Assembly (NCBI GenBank): GCA_024196135.1 | Contig: JAMQCK010000005.1 | Span: forward strand, 186,001 to 250,000 | Source: Pleurotus ostreatus/Saccharomyces cerevisiae fusant | Taxonomy: Eukaryota; Opisthokonta | Direction: 5' to 3' | DNA length: 64,000 nt | Part shown: one piece after another, positions 56,701 through 64,000 of the stretch | Numbering within the stretch: the first letter of the stretch is position 1 | How the letters are laid out: the number at the start of each line of letters is the position of its first letter | Made by a program: the position numbers and the translations under genes | Notes under the pieces: model-generated | What the model was told of the DNA's origin: nothing | Database searches by the model: none | The model's input: the letters and a program-made list of their open reading frames with translations, nothing else

Positions 56701-57964
56701 CGAGGTCGCCGTCTCTCTCATGACGCGGGCGATGATGCCCCACGATGCCCGACAATAGACCTATCACCTGACCGCGCCTCACGACTTCAGCGACTTCATG
56801 AAGGCGAAGAACCTACCCTAGTTGACTACGCGGCGTGCCCCTTGACGCTGCCCGATGTGGGAAGATGAAAGGCTTGTCCTCGGCTGGGATAACATATCGC
56901 GGCGCGAGCTGGCTCGATTCGCCCATCCTGGTAACTGCGGCGCTTGGCGGGAAGAAGCTGGATTTATGGAACTTTGAGAAGTTCCTCGAGCAGTGAATGG
57001 CACTTGCGCGGCGTGCATGGACACGGTCGCACTGCAGGCAGGACGACGTACCTCACGGTAACAGGACGCAGATGAGATACTGCTGGGCCTAGGAGAGGCA
57101 TTGAGCGCGCCCGATGTGTGTCGATGGGATCAATCCAGCGCTGTTGCCGATAGGCGCCTTAGCAGTGTCTCTAGCGTGAAGAGCATGAGGACGAACACAA
57201 TTGCAGTCAGAGCCGCCACACTTACGCGTGAGTCAGCCGCTGGGCGTCTAGCTGTACTGGGCGCCTAGAGAAGCGGAAGGGCGGGACGACGCATGCGTCT
57301 GGTGCCGGGTTGGCGGCGTGCAGGCCAAGGTAGCTGTATAGAAGCAGGCAGGTACGGCTTGAGGCGAGGTGAACTGTAAAGACGGATCGTTCGCAGGAGT
57401 GTGCGCTGTGTTCACGGCGACTTGTGGTCGGGCCATGCGGTCGGTCTGGTCCTTCGCAAGCTTCAATTTCGCTGGCAGAAGTGTGCCTTGCTGTAAGTAG
57501 GCTATGTTCCATGCTCGTGCTGTTGACTGTAAGCAACGCGGACCATGGTCGGTGGCTCACTAGCACAATCGGCTCGTGACAAGCTGGGAAAGAGCGTGTG
57601 CTCGGTAGCAACTATCACTCAAGCCTGTCGGTGGCTATTAAGGCCGGTGGATTACCGGAAGCACAAAGGGAGATTGATGAAGATAGACGTCTGTATCGGC
57701 CTTGAAAACTGCGAAGGAGTTGGACTGAATTCTTGACAAGCCAAGCTTCCCCAATGTCTTTGCAGGTCAAATGCTTGTAAAATTTCCAGCGAGCGTAGCG
57801 TGTGCTACATAGAGGGGGGAGGATATAACGCCAGCTTCCAGCGATGCAGAGACCAATCCAAGATTGAGGGATGTTGAAGGTGGAGATGAAGAGATGTTGG
57901 CGCATCAGGACGCGATCGAGCTTGTCCCGCGCGTCCATTTCCGCGCGAGTTTGCTCTGTCCATC
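50751..57964. other. Gene-poor stretch of about 7.2 kb
   Basis: No recognisable gene. Overlapping open frames of 60-215 codons occur on both strands without domains, consistent splice sites or shared frames. Composition is pyrimidine-rich on the plus strand from about 50.8 to 53.7 kb and more balanced and AT-richer from about 54.3 to 57.9 kb. I saw no terminal inverted repeats, reverse transcriptase or transposase motifs, and no tRNA. It may be an eroded mobile-element zone or simply lineage-specific non-coding DNA. Confidence 0.5.
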
Positions 57965-60904
57965 ATGTCGCGCTCGCTGCGTCCGAGGACCTCGCGACCA
58001 AGTTACACATTCGCTGCTCTAGACGACGAAGGCGACACGCAGACATTAGGGGCGGGTCCATCGCGTCGAAGAGCGGTCGACGATGATGACAGCGAAAGCG
58101 AATTCGAGCTCCCTCCCAAAACTGACGACAAAGCCGGAGGGGGCGATGAGGACGACGAAGACGACTTCATGGAGGACGAGGGAGATGTTGAAGGGGACGA
58201 CGACCTCGATGGCGGCGCTGGAGAGTCGGCCTCCGCCGTCGCGAAACCTACGCGTGCAGCAGCAAAACCTCGCAAGCGGAGCAAGACCGTCAACCCTACC
58301 TATACGGCCCCTTCGATGTCCATGAAGTCGGTGGGGAGCGTCGGCCTCTCACGTGTCTCCCGTCGCCAGATGTACTCCCTACCGACTCCCAGCGTGAAGC
58401 ATAGGCATCGCGCGATCCCCCTCTACACGCACGAGGGACGCGTCGAGCGACTCACGAAGCAGCCCACTCTGTTTGGCCCGTCGTCCATCGCAGCGTGTAA
58501 CAACTTCACATTCAACAAGAAGGTCATTGATCGCGCGTCGAAGGCTTGGGGGTTCAACGTCGGTGCAGGGCCGGTATGGGATATGGTGGAGGATCGGTCG
58601 TGGTTCAAGGAAGGGGAACCATTCACGACTCAGCCGTACTTATCTGAAGGTGGGAGGCGGCCAGTCGTACATCGGGACATTCGCGTCAAGCCTGACTACA
58701 AAGTCTTCGATGCGAGGTGCGTATACCCTTCCCCCGAGCTTATGCCCGTACTGACGTTCTCCTAGTGATGCTCAGGCCTACTTACCCAGGGAAGTAGGAT
58801 CAGAAGGCAACTTCCAATCCCCTCCTCCCATCCACTGCTCCTTTGGCAAGATCGGTCACCAAACTCGTGTCGAGACGAAGATGTTCGACGCCGTCCCGAT
58901 ATGTTGGTCGCCCACATCCCGCTCTCCGTCTTGCTGACGACCTCAGTGACTTAGCGCAATTCCTTCCCGACAGCAAAAGCCACGTCTTCAATGCCGGCGC
59001 ACCCGTTTGGGGCCTGGACTGGTGTCCTATACACCCAGACGAACGAGAAGGTATGTCTCGCGTCCCCCGTCCTGCTGACATGCTTAGCGTTTGGGACAGC
59101 GCGTTCGTATAAGCAATATCTCGCCGTCGCGCCCTTCCCCTCGAAGTCCCATTCGCCGGACTTCGGCGTCAAGACCCCGCGACCGTCGCCCGCTTGCATT
59201 CAAATATGGTCGCTCGCACCGGCCAGCGGCCGCGCGGACGATGCGGGGCAGATGAAGTGCGAGATGGTGCTCTGCGTCAACAGCGGGCCAGCTCACGAGC
59301 TGAAGTGGTGTCCGCTTCCGACGCACGACTCGGTGAGTATCGTTTGACTCAGTAGCTCGTTGAATGCTGGACCTCTTCTGTAAGATATCGGACTCGATGG
59401 ACAATAGCTCAACACCCCGCAAACTTGGTATCCTCGCTGGCGTTTTCGAGGATGGCTCTGTGTCGTTCTACGTCGTGCCGGAGCCGCAGGATGTCAAGCC
59501 CGAAGGGCACAACGACGATGAACCCGTCTTCGGTGAGTCTTCCTGATTTTAATCTAGCAGTCGATGGTCTGACTGGGCGTTAGTCGAACTTCCTGAGCCA
59601 GTCATCCGCATCGAGCTCGAAGAGGCAGCAATCACGTCGATAGACTGGGCCAACAGCGATTGTCTGGCGGTAGGCACCGCGCACGGTATGCCATGTTGCT
59701 TCTGCATCGCTGATAGATTCTAATGCAACTGACAGGCACCATCGCCGTCTATAAGCTCGCGAACGCCTTCAAAGCTTGTAACGGGCCTGGTCCGTTGCTT
59801 TGATGTCTGAGGCTCGCACCGTACTGACTGTTCGCGTAGATCCCATCCAGCCTATCGACCTTTTCCCTACGCACTACATCACCGTTCATCAGTCCGCAAT
59901 TCGTGCATTGTCATGGATCCGCGCGCCCACGGCGTACGCGTCCGGCGAGCTGAATTTGACCGACGACCCTACCGTCATTGCAAGCGGCGGCTACGATGGC
60001 GTAGAGTGCTTCACGGACATCAGAGAAGGGCACGGGTGTGCGATGAACAGGACGAGAGGTGCGTTCCTCATCGCCCTTCTCGTCCGAATGTTGTCGCTAA
60101 CGTTGAGCTGCGTAGATGTGATACTGACAATGGCTTATGCGGCGTATGGCGCTGGTGTCATGACCATCGACCACGACAACATCATCAAGCTGTATTCCGT
60201 CTCCCCTAGCATGCTCGGCCGAGGACACATGCTGTTCGAGCCTCAAGGGCCTGTTTGGGTGAGCGTAAGCGCCGTCAAGGGTGTGACAGGAGGCTCATCG
60301 TTCGCAGTCCGTCGCCGCGTCGGACTACCACCCGCAAATGGCTGTTGCATCCGCAGATGGTTCATGTTCGACAACGAACATGCTGCGCGGTACGAGGAAG
60401 GGAGGTTCAGTGGTATGTACAGCGTGCATGCGGCTCAGCTCTTCGTCGAGTAACGACTATCCAGCCCTTCTTCGTTCACAGAATCTATCAGCTCGACTAC
60501 AGTCGCAAGACGGGAGAGTACCGGATGTTAGAACGCTTCGTCCCGCAGGTGAGTGCCTCGCCGTCCGCGTCATTCTCAAGTCTCACACGAGTCATCGTTA
60601 GGAACTGCAAGACCGTCCAACGTACAGCCGACTGAAGAGGGGAGGGAAGGTCCCCCAAAGGCGTTCCACTCCTGCCGGAACCGGTGCTTGGCCACCTGAG
60701 GTCGGTGTACATAAGGTGGTGTGGAACCAAGGGAATGGCCTCGCGCGGTCGAGCATGTTGGCCAGCGCGACAGCGGCGGGACTCTGTCGCATCGATGTGC
60801 TCTGGGGCAGGTGGATGAAGGACAAGGTGCCCTATCAGGGCGTCGACCAGATCCGGATGGAGGACGGTGTGATGGACGTAGAGTCAGATGGGTCTGACGA
60901 CTGA
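57965..60904 (+). CDS. TFC6: WD40 subunit of transcription factor TFIIIC (Tfc6/Sfc6 type), 795 aa
   Basis: TFIIIC recruits RNA polymerase III to tRNA and 5S genes; this subunit is the B-box side WD40 protein. The N-terminus is basic then very acidic (Asp/Glu-rich at about 65-95), followed by KPRKRSKT. The beta-propeller part shows AGAPVWGLDWCPIHPDER, YKQYLAVAPFPSKSHSPDFG, ACIQIWSLAP, LGILAGVFEDGSVSFYVVPE, HQSAIRALSWIRAP and IASGGYDGVECFTDIR, then DYHPQMAVASADGSCSTTNM and a closing segment VHKVVWNQGNGLARSSMLAS. Twelve exons: 57965-58716, 58766-58906, 58947-59050, 59088-59332, 59385-59532, 59584-59685, 59736-59777, 59840-60058, 60116-60258, 60308-60412, 60465-60548, 60602-60904; phases agree. 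The junction after exon 2 and the acceptor of exon 4 (59088 or 59100) are uncertain. Confidence 0.88.
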
Positions 60905-61175
60905 GTGTTGCTCTCTGAGGTAGTCAAAAGTTCTTGGTGCGTGCTTGCTGCCTCGAACTTGTTCACTCGCTAATGTGGTATCCAGAAACCCATGTTGTAA
61001 TTGATATCTCTAATCCTGCAGGTATACAATCCAAAATCCCAAAGACGTGCGGTCAATAATACAATGTGTCCAAGAAGGTGCATGCGAGGTAAGTGAGCCA
61101 TATGTGTGGGTATCATAATGCATAGGAGAATGAGGCAAAAGACGAGAAAGAAAAGAAGAGAGAAAGATGCATAGT

Positions 61176-62108
61176 TCAGAATGCCGCATCAAGCGAACGA
61201 CGGCCGGCAATGAAGGCGTCCGACGGTTTTCCTCCAGTGGTGCGCTGGGAGAGGCTCGCGAGGCGCCTTTGGATCTTGCGCTCGGCACGGAAGATACCGA
61301 GGCGCACAGGGAGGGAGGCGGCCACCCACTGCTCGCGCATCTGGTCAGACATGGAACGGGTTTTGTCCTGCGCAGCGACCTTCGTGAGGACCGCCGAGGC
61401 GGAGCCAGACCTGAAGCGGCGGAGCTTGCTGGAGCCAGGCGAGGAGGCGCCGTCGCTGCACAGGGTGTGGTCGCTGCTGTGCTCCGAGTCGCTGGCGGTG
61501 TCCTTGTCGGCGACGAGAGTGGTGTCACCCTCTTCGCCCTCCTCAGCGACCGTGGCGTCGGGGGCAGGATGCGAGTGCGAGCTGCTCGAATGCGTGGACT
61601 TTTCAGACTTGCGCGAGAAGACCGAGGAGATGCTCGACTTGCGCTCCGTCTTTTTCTGGGGCGCGGAGAATGCGATGGGAGGCTGAGGAGCCGCGCTCGG
61701 AGCCGGGGAGCGCCGCGCCGCGGCCGGGCAGATGGAGCGCGGGCAATCGCAGGGGCGGGAACACACCCACAGGTGCTTGCACCCACAGGGGCGCTCATCG
61801 CTGAGGAACATCTCGTCCTCCTCCTCGCTCGCGATGCGCACACGGCCCGGGTTGCGCAGCAGGTGGTGCGCGCGGTTGTGCTCCAGGTCGTACAGGTGGG
61901 TGAGGCTGGGGAACTCGCGGAAGTGCGGGTCGTGCAGCTCGCCGGCGCTGTCGACGTACACGCCGTCGTAGCGGCGCGCCTTCGTGACGATGGAGTCGGA
62001 CGCGTAGCCCGAGTCGAGGAGGCGGTCGACGTCCTGCTTGGGCGTGGCGGGCTTGTAGCGGGTCGAGGTGCGCTTGAGGGAGCCGATGCTGGAGGTGGGG
62101 GAATACAT
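61176..62108 (-). CDS. Uncharacterised intronless protein, paralogue B of the same new family, 310 aa
   Basis: Function unknown. The frame is open further upstream (to 62393), but the ATG at 62108 gives a protein matching the length of paralogue A (307 aa) and starting just before the conserved part. The sequence upstream of it contains a TATA-like CTTATAAT at about 62281-62288. Conserved blocks: RLLDSGYAS (29-37), GVYVDSAGELHDPHFREFP (49-67), and at the C-terminus REQWVAASLPVRLGIFRAER followed by KIQRRLA. The middle is Ser/Glu-rich, as in A. Unique to this copy is a cysteine cluster at residues 108-127 (C-x-C-x6-C-x3-C-x-C-x5-C) that could bind metal. It is intronless and convergent with the TFIIIC gene. 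Confidence 0.85.
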   Translation of the reverse strand: MYSPTSSIGSLKRTSTRYKPATPKQDVDRLLDSGYASDSIVTKARRYDGVYVDSAGELHDPHFREFPSLTHLYDLEHNRAHHLLRNPGRVRIASEEEDEMFLSDERPCGCKHLWVCSRPCDCPRSICPAAARRSPAPSAAPQPPIAFSAPQKKTERKSSISSVFSRKSEKSTHSSSSHSHPAPDATVAEEGEEGDTTLVADKDTASDSEHSSDHTLCSDGASSPGSSKLRRFRSGSASAVLTKVAAQDKTRSMSDQMREQWVAASLPVRLGIFRAERKIQRRLASLSQRTTGGKPSDAFIAGRRSLDAAF

Positions 62109-63488
62109 GATAACCGCGGGACTAGGGGTGATAATCGGGTGGCCGAGGGTAGCGAGATGCGACGGGGCGTCTTTGGGTTGCAGGGTGCGGACTCCAATGT
62201 CCCAGAGTGCGCTCCTTTGGTGGGTGCGGGGGCGCCTTTGGGTGGGCTGGTGGATGGGGCAGACGGCAGCGGGGTCGCCCATTATAAGGGCCGCGCCTCT
62301 GATCACAAAGGCCTCATCGATGGTCAACAACGGGTCTTTGACCCAGGTACGCATGTTGTGTATGTTGCTGTGGCTGTCAGGCGCGCTGGACAAAGCGGGC
62401 GCGTGTGTGCTCGTTTGTGATACCGTGGGGCGTTTATGAACTCGGCACGTGTCCGCGCCTTTGAACTGCGCCGCGTGCGCGAGTAACAGCCCCTTCTGAG
62501 TGGCTTCTTATGGCAACGTTGCGCTGAGGTCGGTGATTCGATGTGAAGAGGAAGAGAGGCGCCGGGCTTCTTGTGGTCTTACAGTGGGTATGCGTGGGGG
62601 GATGGTGTGGCTGTTGTGTGGCATGACCTACAGAGCGTCGAGTAGCGAGGACCACCGTCGTCGGAGCTGGAATACAACACAACAAAAGGTGTTATCGTCA
62701 TGGATACCGCACTGCCCAGATGCTCAACAACAGCGACAAAATGTTGTCTTTTGGACCGTGCGAATAGATGAATGCCACAAAGAACAACGACATGCGGCGG
62801 TGCAGCAAAAATCGATCGCATCGATGCACCAGGTCGGCGTGCGTTCCTGCATTTCGCTTGACCTAAAATCACATCTAAGCACATCCATGCATCACATACG
62901 CAAGCCCAAACGAGGAGACAAGTGCGTCCGAGTCTTGAATGCAACAAAGATTCCCAAATGAGGAGATTATGGACATGCACGTCATCATCGTGACTCAACT
63001 CAGTTGCCTTGACCATGTCAAAGAGTCTCTCAATGTTTGCAACGGAAAGAATGGAGGCTCCGAGTTTTAGCTTCGTTGGGGGAGTGGACGACCGGGAGCA
63101 AATACAGAGAGCCCGAGACAAGAGTTTCCTGATTGGGAACAATGACAACTGAATTGCATGTTATCGTAGCTTGCTGGGTCTAATCCCGAGTGCAGATGGG
63201 ACTTCAGTTCGCACTCCATCCTATTGCGCCGTCTTGGCTGGCCCCTGACGGGCACTTGAGGGGCCGCTGACAGTGCAGTCGCATATCCCGCTGGAGGCGG
63301 AAATCGCACGGCCTCCTGGATAGGGGCAAGCTGTTCGTCGGAAAATATGAGCAGAGCTTATTGTACAAGCCAGACGATGTGGGTCTTGCGGGCAAGCATT
63401 ATAAGCTTGCACAACTCGCGCAGCTAGGTCTCCATCAGCCCCCACAACCACCAGCCACCGTTACCACCAGCAGTACCACCTACGAAAG
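62109..63488. promoter_or_regulatory. Divergent promoter region, paralogue B and the NmrA-like gene
   Basis: About 1.4 kb between two divergent start codons. Upstream extensions of the paralogue B frame and short opposing frames occur, but no independent gene is recognised. The part next to 63489 is CA-rich (CCACCAGCCACCGTTACCACC) and looks like a 5' leader. Confidence 0.5.
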
Positions 63489-64000
63489 ATGACCCGCCTT
63501 CTCATCCTCGGATCCACGGGGCCTTCGGGTCTCGAGCTCGTGCGCACTGCGCTCAAGGACATTCCTGATGTGCAACTGGTACTCTACGTCCGGTCGCCGC
63601 AGAAGCTGCCGGGGGAGATCAAGTCGAATCCCGCTATCACTGTCGTCGAGGGTACGCTCGAGGACACCGCCGCGCTTGAGCGCGCCCTCGAGGGCGTCGA
63701 CGCTATCCTGTCCGCCCTCGGCCCCATGGGCCCCTCCCACCCGAAAAACACGCCGATCGCCAAGTTCTACGGCAGGCTGCTGAAGCTGATGCGCGAGCGG
63801 GGCATCAAGCGCTTCCTCGTCCTCGGGACGGCGTCCGCGCCGGACCCGGAGCACGATGGCTTCAGCCTCGGACACAAGGCGATGGTGCTGTCCGTGTACC
63901 TGCTCATCAACTCGGCATACAAGGAGACCCGCGCGCTGGGCGAGCTCTTGCGAGGGCCGGAGGGGAAGGACATCGAGTGGACGATGGTGCGGGTGCCGTA
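63489..64000 (+). CDS. NmrA-like / NAD(P)-binding Rossmann protein, 5' part (cut by the window end)
   Basis: The visible 170 residues begin MTRLLILGSTGPSGLELVRT with the nucleotide-binding G-x-T-G-x-x-G loop, continue with VLYVRSPQKLPGEIKSN and VEGTLEDTAALERALEGVDA, then ILSALGPMGP and KRFLVLGTASAPDPEHDGFS. It ends in MVRVP at the window edge. This is the layout of atypical short-chain dehydrogenases of the NmrA/biliverdin-reductase-B type, which act as redox sensors or reductases. No intron is visible in this part. The C-terminus lies outside the window. Confidence 0.88.
   Translation, partial: MTRLLILGSTGPSGLELVRTALKDIPDVQLVLYVRSPQKLPGEIKSNPAITVVEGTLEDTAALERALEGVDAILSALGPMGPSHPKNTPIAKFYGRLLKLMRERGIKRFLVLGTASAPDPEHDGFSLGHKAMVLSVYLLINSAYKETRALGELLRGPEGKDIEWTMVRVP

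Noticed and set aside
50751..57964. Transposon or retroelement
   Set aside because: No reverse transcriptase, integrase or transposase motifs, no long terminal or inverted repeats, and no target-site duplications recognised by eye.
62109..62393. N-terminal extension of paralogue B by 95 residues
   Set aside because: The extension has no counterpart in paralogue A, and the TATA-like element near 62285 and matching protein length favour the ATG at 62108.
61167..62420. Plus-strand open frame of 417 codons opposite paralogue B
   Set aside because: Antisense shadow of a GC-rich coding sequence; Arg/Gly/Ala-rich, no family. The minus strand has the motifs shared with paralogue A.

Overview
The window looks like nuclear DNA of a filamentous basidiomycete, most likely an agaricomycete. 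The evidence is the combination of a GC-rich sequence, many very short introns (mostly 45-65 nt, GT..AG with a short pyrimidine-rich 3' end), small exons, and typical fungal genes (Sit4-associated SAPS protein, Hsf1, Tpo1-type and hexose-type MFS carriers, a P450 of the fungal class with a His-Thr-Ser I-helix). The class assignment is inference. I built all gene models by hand, joining exons so that reading phase and protein family both agree.

Left part (1-17.5 kb, gene-dense): an uncharacterised 278-aa protein; a SAPS-domain PP2A-like phosphatase regulator; an FAHD1-type acylpyruvase; a doubtful decayed gene; then three housekeeping genes in tandem on the minus strand (cytochrome c oxidase subunit COX5/IV, the seven-knuckle CCHC protein Gis2/Byr3/CNBP, proteasome lid subunit Rpn8). 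They are followed on the plus strand by a C2H2 zinc-finger protein with a proline-rich tail and dephospho-CoA kinase. A gene-poor stretch (17.5-21.4 kb) with short direct repeats ends at the heat-shock factor gene.

Middle part (21.4-43.4 kb, gene-dense): HSF1, a 15-exon DHA1-type MFS carrier, splicing factor SF3b subunit 2 (Cus1/SAP145), a small secreted RlpA-like (double-psi beta-barrel) protein, a TLDc/OXR1 protein, an MDR-type oxidoreductase with repeats and a palindrome upstream, a Ran1-like protein kinase, a sugar transporter and an 11-exon cytochrome P450.

Right part (43.4-64 kb): two long stretches without recognisable genes (43.4-49.8 and 50.8-58.0 kb). The first contains several families of short direct repeats. 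These stretches frame an intronless gene of unknown function at 49.8 kb. After a TFIIIC WD40 subunit gene (58.0-60.9 kb) comes a second intronless unknown gene that is clearly a diverged paralogue of the first. The window ends inside an NmrA-like NAD(P)-binding protein gene.

The genes are mostly independent housekeeping functions; I see no obvious biosynthetic cluster. Two things stand out. One is the paralogous pair of unknown, intronless proteins with two well-conserved motif blocks. The other is the number of very small coding exons (7, 8, 11, 16, 19 and 24 nt), which automatic gene finders would be expected to miss.
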